40,695 nucleotides of DNA from Comamonadaceae bacterium (GCA_947450765.1 CANFXC010000019.1:1-40695); one strand, 5' to 3'. Numbered from the stretch's first letter, positions 8,598 to 17,769 are shown. Notes: generated from the letters alone by a model not told the origin. A program made the numbers and translations.

Positions 8598-11356
8598 CAG
8601 ACCAGCTTGCCGTGGCACGCCTTGTATTTTTTGCCTGAACCGCACGGACAAGCGTCGTTTCGTCCAACGCGGGGGACATAGTCACCCGCCATGCGCTGAC
8701 GCTGCTCGTCAGTGACCGCAATGACCTCAGCCTCACCGGTTTCAGTCGGTGCGGTGTAGGTGACGTTGGTGATGTTTTCAGCACGGCTTTCCATGTCCTC
8801 CGCAGCCTGACCGAGCTGCTCAGCAGACTGAATTTTGACCGTCATCAAGACTTTGGTGACATCATTTTTAACGCTATCAAGCAGCTGGCCAAACAGCTCA
8901 AACGCCTCGCGCTTGTATTCCTGCTTGGGCTGCTTTTGCGCATAGCCGCGCAAATGAATGCCTTGCCGCAAATAGTCTAAAGAACTCAGGTGCTCACGCC
9001 AGTGGGTGTCGATGCTTTGCAGCAGCACCATGCGTTCGAACTGAATCAGACTGTCTTCACCGATGGGATCGACCTTGGCGTTGAAAGCAATGTTGGCTGC
9101 CGTGATGATTTTTTCAAGCACGTCATCGTCCGTGATGGCCGTCGCGGCAGACACTTCTTCTTGCAGCGGTACGTCGACTTGCCATTCCTCGCGCAAGACT
9201 TTTTCAAGCTTTGGAATGTCCCACTGCTCTTCAACGCTTTCCGCCGGCACATACTGCCGCGTCAAATCGGTGAAGCAACCTTCACGCAGCGAGGTGATCT
9301 GGCCTTGCAAACTGGATGCATCCATGATGTCGTTGCGCTGCTGGTAAATCACCTTGCGTTGATCGTTCGACACATCGTCGTATTCCAGCAATTGCTTGCG
9401 AACATCAAAGTTTCGGGCTTCCACCTTGCGCTGCGCCGACTCGATGCTGCGCGTCACGATGCCAGCTTCGATCGCCTCGCCATCCGGCATCTTCAAACGC
9501 TCCATGATGGACCGCACGCGATCACCCGCGAAAATGCGCATCAGCGGGTCATCCAGACTCAGGTAAAAGCGCGAAGAGCCAGGGTCACCTTGACGACCGG
9601 AACGACCGCGCAGCTGGTTGTCAATGCGGCGCGACTCATGCCGTTCGGTCGCGATGATGCGCAAGCCACCCAGAGCTTTGACCTTCTCATGCTCGGTCTG
9701 CCATTGTGCGCGAAGCCGGACGATCTCAGCGGCCTTGGCGCTGGCATCCAGACTCTCATCGGCTTCTACCGCCTCGATTAGTTTCTCAACGTTGCCGCCT
9801 AGCACGATGTCGGTTCCGCGGCCCGCCATGTTGGTGGCGATGGTGATCATGCCGGCGCGACCGGCCTGGGCCACGATGTCAGCTTCACGGGCGTGCTGCT
9901 TGGCGTTCAGCACCTGGTGCGGCAGCTTTTCTTTTTCCAGCAACTGATCGATGATTTCTGAATTTTCAATCGACGTCGTGCCCACCAGAACCGGTTGTCC
10001 ACGTTCGTAGCATTCACGAATATCTTTGATGGCCGCCTCGTATTTTTCGCGCGTTGTTTTGTACACACGGTCAAGCTGGTCTTCACGCTGGCTGCGACGG
10101 TTCGGCGGAATCACGGTCGTCTCTAAGCCGTAAATTTCCTGGAACTCGTAAGCCTCGGTATCAGCCGTGCCGGTCATGCCGGCCAGCTTGCTGTAGAGGC
10201 GGAAATAGTTCTGAAAAGTGATCGACGCCAGTGTCTGGTTTTCAGCCTGAATAGCAGCGCCTTCCTTGGCCTCCACCGCTTGGTGCAGGCCATCGCTCCA
10301 GCGACGCCCGGACATCAAGCGACCGGTGAATTCATCAACGATCACGACTTCGCCATCTTGCACCACATAGTGCTGGTCGCGGTGATAAATGTGGGTGGCG
10401 CGCAGTGCTGCGTAAAGGTGGTGAACCAAGGCAATATTGGCAGGATCGTAAAGCGTTGCGCCCTCCGGAATCAGGCCCATGCCGAACAAAATACGTTCGG
10501 CATTCTCGTGACCTTGCTCGGTCAAAAACACCTGATGGGTTTTTTCGTCGACTGTGAAATCGCCAGGCGTGATGATGCCCTCACCCGTGCGTGGATCGGC
10601 TTCGCCTTCCTGACGCTTCATGAGTGGAACCACCTGGTTCATAGCCAGGTACATGGCGGTGTGGTCTTCAGCCTGGCCGCTGATGATCAACGGCGTACGA
10701 GCTTCATCGATCAGGATCGAGTCAACCTCGTCGACGATGGCGAAGTTCAAACCGCGCTGCACGCGGTCACCCACTTCATAGACCATGTTGTCGCGCAAGT
10801 AATCGAAGCCGTATTCGTTGTTGGTGCCGTAGGTGATGTCGGCGGCGTAAGCGGCCTGCTTTTCTTCACGCGACATATTCGGCAAATTGATACCGACCGT
10901 CATACCGAGAAAGTTGTAGAGCTTGCCCATCCAACGCGCATCGCGATTGGCCAGGTAGTCATTCACCGTCACCACGTGAACACCCTTGCAGGCCAACGCG
11001 TTCAGGTAGACCGGCAAGGTGGACGTGAGGGTTTTGCCTTCGCCTGTGCCCATTTCAGATATCTTGCAGTTGTGCAGAGACATGCCGCCCAGCATCTGCA
11101 CATCAAAATGCCGCATCTTCATGATGCGTTTGCTGCCTTCACGCACCACGGCAAACGCTTCGACCATCAAGTCATCCAGCGTCTCGCCAGCGGCGACGCG
11201 GTCCTTGAATTCCTGAGTCTTGTTGCGCAGTTGCTCGTCGCTGAGTTGTTCCAACGGCCCTTCCAGGCCATTGATGCGGTCTACTGTTTTGCGGTAGGTT
11301 TTCATCAACCGGTCGTTGCGGCTACCGAAGAGTTTTGTCAGAGGATTGAAAGCCAT
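8597..11356 (-). CDS. secA: Preprotein translocase ATPase SecA
   Basis: The 919-residue motor drives Sec-dependent export through SecYEG. Visible features are Walker A MGTGEGKT at 102-109, [12 protein letters not shown] (DEAD-type Walker B), the helicase motif [31 protein letters not shown], and a C-terminal zinc-binding tail [13 protein letters not shown] that contacts SecB and lipids. I chose the ATG at 11356 over one eight codons upstream because [16 protein letters not shown] is the conserved SecA start. The gene diverges from dciA across a 271-base gap in which I see no further gene. Confidence 0.97.
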   Translation of the reverse strand: MAFNPLTKLFGSRNDRLMKTYRKTVDRINGLEGPLEQLSDEQLRNKTQEFKDRVAAGETLDDLMVEAFAVVREGSKRIMKMRHFDVQMLGGMSLHNCKISEMGTGEGKTLTSTLPVYLNALACKGVHVVTVNDYLANRDARWMGKLYNFLGMTVGINLPNMSREEKQAAYAADITYGTNNEYGFDYLRDNMVYEVGDRVQRGLNFAIVDEVDSILIDEARTPLIISGQAEDHTAMYLAMNQVVPLMKRQEGEADPRTGEGIITPGDFTVDEKTHQVFLTEQGHENAERILFGMGLIPEGATLYDPANIALVHHLYAALRATHIYHRDQHYVVQDGEVVIVDEFTGRLMSGRRWSDGLHQAVEAKEGAAIQAENQTLASITFQNYFRLYSKLAGMTGTADTEAYEFQEIYGLETTVIPPNRRSQREDQLDRVYKTTREKYEAAIKDIRECYERGQPVLVGTTSIENSEIIDQLLEKEKLPHQVLNAKQHAREADIVAQAGRAGMITIATNMAGRGTDIVLGGNVEKLIEAVEADESLDASAKAAEIVRLRAQWQTEHEKVKALGGLRIIATERHESRRIDNQLRGRSGRQGDPGSSRFYLSLDDPLMRIFAGDRVRSIMERLKMPDGEAIEAGIVTRSIESAQRKVEARNFDVRKQLLEYDDVSNDQRKVIYQQRNDIMDASSLQGQITSLREGCFTDLTRQYVPAESVEEQWDIPKLEKVLREEWQVDVPLQEEVSAATAITDDDVLEKIITAANIAFNAKVDPIGEDSLIQFERMVLLQSIDTHWREHLSSLDYLRQGIHLRGYAQKQPKQEYKREAFELFGQLLDSVKNDVTKVLMTVKIQSAEQLGQAAEDMESRAENITNVTYTAPTETGEAEVIAVTDEQRQRMAGDYVPRVGRNDACPCGSGKKYKACHGKLV

Positions 11357-11627
11357 AGATACGAAGCCCTTTACCAGCACCAGCAGCTGTTAAAACGGCC
11401 GAAACCTTTATTGATTGCAACTTGGGAGATGGCGCCTTTTGTCAGTCAACCAGCCGGTTAGCCAGTGCAACTGTGCGCAAACCTCCGATTTTACCTCTGC
11501 TCGGCGGCCTGATGACGAGGCTCTGTCGCGTGTGGTTTTTAGCGCCCGTGCTATGGCTATCCACGATAATTCAAGTGCTGGCAAACTTCGACTTTCCACA
11601 TCCAATTGAGCCTCGCATTCACGCCTC

Positions 11628-11951
11628 ATGTATTCACCCCACCGCCAACCCAAGTCCGTCACGTTCAACCAAGCTATTGAGAATTCTCCCTCACTGGCGA
11701 GGCTGGCGGGTATGGTGCGGGAGTCGAACGATTTACTCAAAAGCGTTGAGTTGCTACTGCCATTAGCAATGCGTGCGTCGGTCAAGGCTGGCCCCATCGA
11801 CGGTGAAACCTGGTGCTTGCTGATCTCCAGCAACGCCGCCGCCGCAAAACTGCGGCAACTGCTACCGGCGCTGCAAGCACGGCTACAGGCGAATGGCCAC
11901 AGGATCACCGCTATTCGTCTAAAGCTTCTTGTTGGCCAATCACAACGCTAG
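11628..11951 (+). CDS. dciA: DciA-like helicase loader (DUF721)
   Basis: The 107-residue protein belongs to DUF721. It has an N-terminal segment with LARLAGMVRESNDLLKSVELLLP, then PIDGETWCLLISSNAAAAKLRQLLPAL and a basic end IRLKLLVG. DciA proteins load the replicative helicase DnaB in the many bacteria that lack DnaC. This is the compact domain-only form usual in Burkholderiales, where it lies next to secA. The family is diverse and the assignment rests on pattern and context. The frame continues upstream without a better start; ATG at 11628 fits. Confidence 0.8.
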   Translation: MYSPHRQPKSVTFNQAIENSPSLARLAGMVRESNDLLKSVELLLPLAMRASVKAGPIDGETWCLLISSNAAAAKLRQLLPALQARLQANGHRITAIRLKLLVGQSQR

Positions 11952-12009
11952 CCTGCAAGCCGTGCTTTCCGGCTGACAGTCCCTAGACGACTGGCCCGAC
12001 CCCTTCGTT

Positions 12010-12015
12010 TATAGT
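12010..12015 (+). promoter_or_regulatory. Possible -10 box upstream of the SGNH hydrolase gene
   Basis: TATAGT matches five of six bases of the sigma-70 -10 consensus and lies 38 bases before the ATG at 12054. No good -35 is visible at 16-18 bases; TAGACG at 11984 is too far away. The gene has a clear ribosome-binding site (GAAGGAG) and sits about 100 bases after dciA, so its own promoter is plausible. Confidence 0.3.
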
Positions 12016-12053
12016 CCGCGAAAGGCTAAAACCCATTCACGAAGGAGACAACC

Positions 12054-13367
12054 ATGTTGAGTTTCGCAAAGCGTCTGCTGATGTTGACCATGCTGTGTGC
12101 TTCTGCCGCAGCTTCGGCCGCAAGTCAATCCAACTGGGTCACCAGCTGGGCCGCCTCGGTTCAGGGGCCCTACCCCGTGGGCAACCCTTCTGCACAGCCT
12201 GATCTGTCATTGGTGTTTCCTTCTGCCACGACAGGCGCGCGCGATCAGTCGTTCAGGCTGATCGTCAAGCCCGAACTCTGGGGTGCTACATCTCGCTTGC
12301 GCTTTTCCAATGCGCTGGGTACCCAACCGGTGACATTCGACGGCATATTCGTTGGCATGCAATGGTCAGGCTCGGCGGTGATGCCAGGAACCAACCGTGC
12401 GGTGATGTTCGGCGGGAAGCCCTCCATCACGGTTGCCCCAGGTGAATCCGTATGGAGTGATGCCGTGGCACTGCCTTTTGTGAAGCCGGGGCATGAGCTG
12501 CGCGGTCGCAAGCTCGCCGTGAGTTTTCACGTGGTGGGCAACAGTGGCCCGATGACTTGGCACGCCAAGGCACTTCAGTCCTCTTATGTCACGCTACCCG
12601 GCGCTGGCGCGAAGGGCGGCGACATTTCTGAATCCGCCTTCCCGTTTGCTGTGGCCTCTTGGTACTTTCTTGACGCACTTGATATGTCCGCCCCCAAGGG
12701 GACCGGTGCCATCGTCGCTTTTGGTGATTCGATCACTGACGGTACCGCGTCGACGATGAATGGTGACGATCGCTGGCCTGACGTTCTTGCTCGTCGACTT
12801 GACGGCCGTTGGTCTGTGGTCAACGCCGGTATCGGCGGCAACCAGGTCATCGGTCCGAAAGCGTATTCGCCGCAACAACCTTTCGCCGGCGGTCCAGCCG
12901 CACTGCATCGCTTAGAGCGCGATGTTCTCTCGCTCTCAGGTGTCAAAGCTGTGATCTGGCTCGAGGGAACCAATGACTTCAGTAAAAATGGCAACGCCGA
13001 AGCTGAGGCGGTGATGGCCGGTATGCGTGACGGCGTAGCACTCATCCGCGCCCGAATTCCAGGCGTGAAAGTAATCGGCGCAACACTGACCTCCGCCTTG
13101 GGCAGCACCAGCGCGGCTCATGGCTTCGAATTACAAAACGAAAAGCGTAAAAAACTCAACGAATTTATCCGTAGCAGCGGCGTGTTTGACGGTGTGGCTG
13201 ATTTTGACCTCGCTACCACTGATATTCAGACTGGTGGTATGAGGGCTGAGTTTGTGCCGGACAACACTGTCGGCGGCCCTGGCGACAAACTCCACCCGAA
13301 CCGTCTGGGTTATCAGACCATGGGAATGGCCATCGACCTCAGCTTATTGGGCACTCGCGGCAAATAA
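12054..13367 (+). CDS. Secreted SGNH/GDSL-family hydrolase
   Basis: The 437-residue protein has a Sec signal peptide (MLSFAKRLLMLTMLCASAAA, cut near ASA-ASQ at about 22), an N-terminal beta-rich region (about 27-215) and a C-terminal SGNH esterase domain. Block I is AFGDSITDG with Ser226, block II has NAGIGGNQV, block III is GTND with Asn307, and block V has Asp411 and His414 in DKLHPNRLGYQ. All catalytic positions are present. The fold and N-terminal WAAS segment resemble extracellular esterases of the lysophospholipase L1 group; the substrate is unknown. AAGGAG lies before the ATG. No pathway partner is adjacent, which suggests a stand-alone accessory gene. Confidence 0.92.
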   Translation: MLSFAKRLLMLTMLCASAAASAASQSNWVTSWAASVQGPYPVGNPSAQPDLSLVFPSATTGARDQSFRLIVKPELWGATSRLRFSNALGTQPVTFDGIFVGMQWSGSAVMPGTNRAVMFGGKPSITVAPGESVWSDAVALPFVKPGHELRGRKLAVSFHVVGNSGPMTWHAKALQSSYVTLPGAGAKGGDISESAFPFAVASWYFLDALDMSAPKGTGAIVAFGDSITDGTASTMNGDDRWPDVLARRLDGRWSVVNAGIGGNQVIGPKAYSPQQPFAGGPAALHRLERDVLSLSGVKAVIWLEGTNDFSKNGNAEAEAVMAGMRDGVALIRARIPGVKVIGATLTSALGSTSAAHGFELQNEKRKKLNEFIRSSGVFDGVADFDLATTDIQTGGMRAEFVPDNTVGGPGDKLHPNRLGYQTMGMAIDLSLLGTRGK

Positions 13368-13490
13368 GCATCTAAAGCTAAGCCTCTTCCGCTTTTGTCT
13401 TATGAGGAGCGTCCAGACAATGTGTTGCTCATCCTCATTTGGTTTGACACGCCTCGCGAAAATCGAACAAAGAGAATCATGTGGAGGAGC

Positions 13491-13529
13491 AAAGAAAAGG
13501 CCCTCAAGAATCGCTCCTTGAAGGCCTTT
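13491..13529 (-). terminator. Rho-independent terminator after tRNA-Thr
   Basis: On the minus strand a 13-bp stem, AAAGGCCTTCAAG pairing with CTTGAGGGCCTTT with one G-T wobble, encloses an 8-base loop and is followed by a T-rich run. It starts 11 bases after the tRNA 3' end and appears to end the petABC-sspAB-tRNA unit. On the plus strand the same hairpin could weakly terminate transcription from the SGNH gene. The 130 bases between that gene and this hairpin hold no gene I can support. Confidence 0.85.
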
Positions 13530-13540
13530 GTACTGTCTAA

Positions 13541-13616
13541 TGGTGCCGCTTGTCGGATTCGAACTGACGACCTACCGCTTACAAGGCGGTTGCTCTACCA
13601 ACTGAGCTAAAGCGGC
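13541..13616 (-). tRNA. tRNA-Thr (anticodon TGT)
   Basis: The minus strand folds into a full cloverleaf of 76 bases including an encoded CCA. The acceptor stem is GCCGCTT / AAGCGGC with discriminator A. The D arm has GCTC/GAGC with AGTTGGTAGA, the anticodon stem ACCGC/GCGGT encloses loop CTTGTAA, and the T arm contains GTTCGAATC. The anticodon TGT reads ACA threonine codons. The 5' end is only 12 bases after the sspB stop, so it probably matures from the sspAB transcript, and the terminator follows directly. Confidence 0.97.
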
Positions 13617-13628
13617 AAGTCTCATAGT

Positions 13629-14144
13629 TTACTTCACTCGCGTGAGTGCTGGCCGTTTTCCTGCAGGTGTTTTTGGTGGTTCGGACGAACCATCGTCTGG
13701 CACCAGCTGAAATGGCTTGCTTCCGTCTTGCGCAGATGGTGACGGAGCCAATGTCAACGCTATTTCTGTGGAAACATCCTCGCCACTCGATGTGCTCACA
13801 GTTACATCACCCGTTTTGGATGCCACCGGCGCAGGGAAAGCCATGCCTTGTCCGTTTTCACGGGCGTAGATGGCGATCACGCGGCCGATAGGCACGTGTA
13901 TTTCACGGGCACTGCCGCCAAAGCGGGCTTTGAACTCAATGAAGTCGTTTCCCAACTTGAGCGAACTGGTCGCACCAAAGCTGATGTTCAAAACGATCTC
14001 GTTGTTCTTAACGTATTCACGCGGCACTTGGACAGTGTCGTCAACGAGCACGGCCACATAAGGCGTGAAGCCGTTGTCGGTGCACCATTCATACAGTGCC
14101 CGTATCAAATACGGGCGTGTCGAGGTAGCGTCCAGCGCATTCAT
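13629..14144 (-). CDS. sspB: ClpXP protease specificity-enhancing factor SspB
   Basis: The 171-residue adaptor delivers ssrA-tagged proteins to ClpXP. The N-terminal substrate-binding domain (1 to about 115) shows TSTRPYLIRALYEWC, DNGFTPYV, VPREYVKN, FIEFKARFGG and a closing RVIAIYARENGQGMAF, all typical. The acidic, flexible tail (about 120-171) ends in a basic segment that in this family docks to the ClpX zinc domain. I used the ATG at 14144 because homologues begin near MNALDATSTRPYL. A TTG four codons upstream (14156) has a better-placed AGAAGA and is a real alternative. It follows sspA closely. Confidence 0.93.
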   Translation of the reverse strand: MNALDATSTRPYLIRALYEWCTDNGFTPYVAVLVDDTVQVPREYVKNNEIVLNISFGATSSLKLGNDFIEFKARFGGSAREIHVPIGRVIAIYARENGQGMAFPAPVASKTGDVTVSTSSGEDVSTEIALTLAPSPSAQDGSKPFQLVPDDGSSEPPKTPAGKRPALTRVK

Positions 14145-14173
14145 GAATTCAGCCAAAGCGTCTTCTTTTGTAA

Positions 14174-14785
14174 TTACTTGCGCATGACTTTTTCGGACGG
14201 CGTCAGCGCTTCAATGTAGGCTGGGCGCGAGAAAATGCGCTCCGCGTACTTGAGCAACGGTGCCGCATTTTTTGACAGGTCAATGCCGTAGTAATCCAGA
14301 CGCCAGAGCAACGGGGCAATCGCCACGTCGAGCATGGAGAAGTTGTCGCCGAGCATGAACTTGTTTTTCAAGAACACCGGGGCCAATTGCGTCAGACGAT
14401 CACGCACATGTGCGCGAGCTTTTTCAAGCACTTTCTCATTGCCTTTGGTGGCGCGAGATTCGAGTGTGCCCACGTGGACGAACAGCTCTTTTTCGAAGTT
14501 CAGCAAGAACAGACGCACTCGAGCGCGGTCGACTGGGTCACCAGGCATGAGTTGTGGGTGCGGGAAACGCTCGTCAATGTACTCATTGATGATGTTTGAC
14601 TCGTACAAGATGAGGTCGCGCTCGACCAGGATCGGCACTTGGCCGTACGGGTTCATGACGTTGATGTCTTCCGGTTTGTTGTACAGGTCAACGTCGCGGA
14701 TTTCAAAGTCCATGCCTTTTTCAAACAACACAAAGCGGCAACGATGTGAAAAGGGGCAGGTTGTGCCTGAATAAAGGACCATCAT
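14174..14785 (-). CDS. sspA: Stringent starvation protein A (GST-fold)
   Basis: The 203-residue protein has a glutathione S-transferase fold: MMVLYSGTTCPFSHRCRFVLFEKGMDFE at the start, NPYGQVPILVERDLILYESNIINEYIDE in the thioredoxin-like half, then an all-helical C-terminal domain. SspA binds RNA polymerase rather than acting as a GST in the species studied. AGGAG lies 10 bases before the ATG at 14785; an adjacent ATG at 14782 is equally possible. A longer frame opens at 14851 but lacks family similarity before residue 23. The sspA-sspB pair after petABC is standard in Burkholderiales. Confidence 0.93.
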   Translation of the reverse strand: MMVLYSGTTCPFSHRCRFVLFEKGMDFEIRDVDLYNKPEDINVMNPYGQVPILVERDLILYESNIINEYIDERFPHPQLMPGDPVDRARVRLFLLNFEKELFVHVGTLESRATKGNEKVLEKARAHVRDRLTQLAPVFLKNKFMLGDNFSMLDVAIAPLLWRLDYYGIDLSKNAAPLLKYAERIFSRPAYIEALTPSEKVMRK

Positions 14786-14888
14786 GTTGGGGGGACTCCT
14801 GGGTACAAAAGGAGTGGGAGACGTCAAGTCACAAAGACTTGGGCCTGCCACTCCATAAGGTGCGGGGCATTGCTGCCCAGCGAAAAAA

Positions 14889-15653
14889 TTACTTGATGTC
14901 TTTCCAGAACGCTGCGTTCAGACGCCAGGCGACAAATGTAAACATGCAGAGGAACAGCAACACCCAGACGCCAACGCGTACGCGGGTGTTTTGCGCGGGC
15001 TCGCCCATCCACTGCAGATAACCGACCAAGTCAGACACAGACTGATCGTATTGCAAGGGTGTCATCGTGCCAGGGCTAACCTGTTTCCAACCTTTGAAAA
15101 CCTGAACTTCATGTTCATGGCTGGCATGGGTTTCATACTGCGGCTCACGCACGCCCTGCATTTCCCAAAGCACATGCGGCATGGCCACGCCAGGGAAAGC
15201 CAAGTTATTCCAACCAGTGGCTTTGGTGTCATCACGATAGTAAGTGCGCAGGTACGTGTAGAGATAGTCTGCGCCCGTGCCTTGTGAGCCAGAACGCGAA
15301 CGCGCAATGACGGTCAAGTCAGGTGGGTTGCCGCCAAACCAGTCTTTACCCTGTTTAGGGCTCATCGCGATTTTCATGGTTTCGCCGACCTTGTCGGTGG
15401 CGAACAGCAAGTTGTCCTTGATCTGCTGCTCGGTCAGACCGATGTCTGTCAGCCGGTTGTAGCGCATGAAAGCTGCAGCATGGCAATTCAAGCAGTAATT
15501 AACAAAGATCTTGGAACCGTTCTGTAGGGCCCCCAAATCGTTGGTCTTGTCAGGAGCTTTGTCCCAAGCAATGCCCACCGTGTTCGCGTGTGCGCCAGTA
15601 ACAAGCAGCAAGGATGCCAGGAGACCCAGCGCCAAATGTTTGAATTTATTCAT
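14889..15653 (-). CDS. petC: Ubiquinol-cytochrome c reductase, cytochrome c1 subunit
   Basis: The 254-residue protein has a cleavable signal (MNKFKHLALGLLASLLLVTG to AHA), one heme-c site CLNCH at 54-58, a likely Met ligand in MKIAMSP, and a C-terminal membrane anchor (VWVLLFLCMFTFVAW) near 225-245. It passes electrons from the Rieske centre to soluble cytochrome c in the periplasm. I chose the ATG at 15653 over one ten codons upstream because it begins the signal peptide directly. It follows petB after 16 bases and ends the petABC operon. A small hairpin follows the stop but has no T tract. Confidence 0.96.
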   Translation of the reverse strand: MNKFKHLALGLLASLLLVTGAHANTVGIAWDKAPDKTNDLGALQNGSKIFVNYCLNCHAAAFMRYNRLTDIGLTEQQIKDNLLFATDKVGETMKIAMSPKQGKDWFGGNPPDLTVIARSRSGSQGTGADYLYTYLRTYYRDDTKATGWNNLAFPGVAMPHVLWEMQGVREPQYETHASHEHEVQVFKGWKQVSPGTMTPLQYDQSVSDLVGYLQWMGEPAQNTRVRVGVWVLLFLCMFTFVAWRLNAAFWKDIK

Positions 15654-15669
15654 GGTCTGAAACTCCGGC

Positions 15670-17070
15670 TCAATGGGCAGCAAAGGTCACGCGATCAGGC
15701 ACGGGCTTGAACTTGCCCAGTCGGCTCCACCAAGGCATCAGCAAGAAAAAACCAAAGTAGAACAAGGTGCCAATTTGCGATACACGCTCGTTGACAGGTG
15801 ACGGCGGCTTGATGCCAAGGTAACCCAAAACGATGAAATTAATCACAAAAACCGCATAGAGGTATTTATGCCAATCAGGACGATAACGAATCGACTTGAC
15901 TTCGCTGTTGTCCAGCCAAGGCAGGAAGAACAAGATGACGACCGCGCCGCCCATGGCGACGACACCCCAGAATTTAGCATCCGTCACCATCATGGCAGCG
16001 ATCAAAAGCAGAGCGGCCAGCGCAATCGCGCCCTTGAGTAAGGCGGCAACACGACCCTTCAGCACAGTGAACGCAGCCGCGGCAGCGACGCAAGCCACCA
16101 AGGCATACATCATCTCACCAGTGATGGCGCGCAACATTGAGTAAAACGGCGTGAAATACCAGACCGGTGCGATATGCAAAGGCGTCTTCAGGGAGTCAGC
16201 AGGGATGAAGTTGTTGTACTCCAAGAAATAGCCGCCCGCCTCGGGTGCAAAGAAGATGACTGCAGTGAAGATCATCAGGAACACGCTGACAGCAAAGATG
16301 TCGTGCACTGTGTAGTAAGGGTGAAATGGAATGCCGTCGAGCGGGTTCCCTTTGGCATCTTTGTGCGCCTTGATTTCAACACCATCCGGGTTGTTGGAAC
16401 CGACTTCATGCAGCGCGATCAAATGCGCCACGACGAGGCCTAGCAGCACCAGCGGCACAGCAATGACGTGAAACGCAAAGAAACGATTCAAAGTGGCATC
16501 GCCCACCACGAAGTCGCCACGAATCAGCAGGGCCAGATCAGGACCGATGAAGGGTATGGCCGAAAACAAGTTCACGATCACCTGAGCGCCCCAATAGCTC
16601 ATCTGGCCCCAAGGCAGCAGATAACCCATGAAGGCTTCAGCCATCAGCGCCAAGAAAATAGCGCAACCGAAGATCCAGATCAGTTCACGCGGCTTGCGGT
16701 AGCTGCCGTACATCAGGCCACGGAACATGTGAAGGTAAACCACGATGAAGAATGCGCTGGCGCCTGTCGAGTGCATGTAGCGAATCAGCCAACCCCAAGG
16801 GACGTCGCGCATGATGTACTCGACCGAGCCGAATGCCAAGGCGGCGTCGGGCTTGTAATTCATCGTCAAAAAGATGCCGGTGACGATCTGGATCACCAGA
16901 ATCAAAAGCGCGAGTGAGCCAAAAACGTACCAGAAGTTGAAGTTCTTCGGTGCGTAATACTCGCTGATGTGCTGCTTGTACAGCTCGCTGGCTGGGAAGC
17001 GATTGTCAACCCAGTTCAGCAGCTTGGCGCCTACGGGCGCGTCGGGGGAAATTTCTTTGAATTCAGCCAT
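15670..17070 (-). CDS. petB: Ubiquinol-cytochrome c reductase, cytochrome b subunit
   Basis: The 466-residue membrane protein is the quinol-oxidising core of the bc1 complex and binds two b hemes. It shows the opening YYAPKNFNFWYVFGSLA, helix II HSTGASAFFIVVYLHMFRG, LLPWGQMSYWGAQV around the Qo site, helix IV FFAFHVIAVPLVLLGLVVAHL, and a motif PVWY at 302-305 in place of the usual PEWY. The protein is longer than mitochondrial cytochrome b because extra hydrophobic segments at about 320-385 separate the last helices, as in other betaproteobacteria. The gene lies between petA and petC. Confidence 0.97.
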   Translation of the reverse strand: MAEFKEISPDAPVGAKLLNWVDNRFPASELYKQHISEYYAPKNFNFWYVFGSLALLILVIQIVTGIFLTMNYKPDAALAFGSVEYIMRDVPWGWLIRYMHSTGASAFFIVVYLHMFRGLMYGSYRKPRELIWIFGCAIFLALMAEAFMGYLLPWGQMSYWGAQVIVNLFSAIPFIGPDLALLIRGDFVVGDATLNRFFAFHVIAVPLVLLGLVVAHLIALHEVGSNNPDGVEIKAHKDAKGNPLDGIPFHPYYTVHDIFAVSVFLMIFTAVIFFAPEAGGYFLEYNNFIPADSLKTPLHIAPVWYFTPFYSMLRAITGEMMYALVACVAAAAAFTVLKGRVAALLKGAIALAALLLIAAMMVTDAKFWGVVAMGGAVVILFFLPWLDNSEVKSIRYRPDWHKYLYAVFVINFIVLGYLGIKPPSPVNERVSQIGTLFYFGFFLLMPWWSRLGKFKPVPDRVTFAAH

Positions 17071-17133
17071 AACAATTCCTACTCAGTTAGGAACCCAGTC
17101 CACGAAAATACGCGGAAAAGATTCAGACAAGTT

Positions 17134-17769
17134 TCAGGCCTTTTTATCTTCGCCAATCAGCAACCGGGTTTCTGACAGGTACATGTGGGGAGGCACCTCC
17201 AGATTGTCGGGAGCAGGCTTGTTTTTGTAGACGCGGCCAGCCATGTCGAAGGTCGAACCGTGGCAAGGGCACAAAAAGCCACCATGCCAATCGTCCGGCA
17301 CCGAAGGCTGAGCACCCGGCTGGAATTTATCCACCGGAGAGCAACCAAGGTGGGTGCAAATACCCACCGCAACCATGACTTCAGGCTTGATAGAGCGATT
17401 GATGTTGCGGGCGTAGACCGGCGTCAACTCGCTCTGCTTGCGCTCGGATTTCGGATCGGCCAACTGGTCTTCGGCTTTGGTCAAAGCTTCCAGCTGCTCA
17501 GGCGAGCGCCGGAAGATCCAAACCGGCTTACCGCGCCATTCGACCGTCAATTTTTCGCCCGGCTTGATCGTGGAAATATCCACCTCTACCGCAGCACCGG
17601 CGGCTTTAGCGCGCTCGGACGGCTGAAAAGTGCTCACGAAGGGCACGGCGACAGCCGCGACCCCTGCGCCGCCTACGGCACACGTGGCAACGATCCAATT
17701 TCTTTTTTGATGATCGACTACTGCACCGGGAGGTGAAGCAACGCTTGATTTATCGCTCGCTTGGGTCAT
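17134..17769 (-). CDS. petA: Rieske iron-sulfur subunit of the bc1 complex
   Basis: The 211-residue protein has an uncleaved N-terminal anchor (about 25-47), a hinge, and a Rieske domain. The cluster ligands are C138 and H140 in CTHLGC and C167 and H170 in CPCHGS; C143 and C169 should form the stabilising disulfide. Before the anchor the pair KRNWI (22-26) stands where a twin-arginine motif is expected. AAGGA lies 7 bases before the ATG. It is the first gene of petABC-sspAB and diverges from mscL across 245 bases. Confidence 0.97.
   Translation of the reverse strand: MTQASDKSSVASPPGAVVDHQKRNWIVATCAVGGAGVAAVAVPFVSTFQPSERAKAAGAAVEVDISTIKPGEKLTVEWRGKPVWIFRRSPEQLEALTKAEDQLADPKSERKQSELTPVYARNINRSIKPEVMVAVGICTHLGCSPVDKFQPGAQPSVPDDWHGGFLCPCHGSTFDMAGRVYKNKPAPDNLEVPPHMYLSETRLLIGEDKKA

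Noticed and set aside
10280..11461. 393-codon plus-strand frame opposite secA
   Set aside because: Antisense to highly conserved secA; composition is that of a mirrored reading frame and it has no plausible start site or domain.
13395..13610. 71-codon plus-strand frame ending in CRIRTDDLPLTRRLLYQLS
   Set aside because: The C-terminal half is the antisense translation of the tRNA-Thr gene, a well-known spurious product.
14820..14888. Hairpins after petC (GGGCA/TGCCC and CAAGTC/GACTTG) as a terminator
   Set aside because: Stems are 5-6 bp and no T tract follows on the minus strand; sspA lies close behind and is probably co-transcribed.
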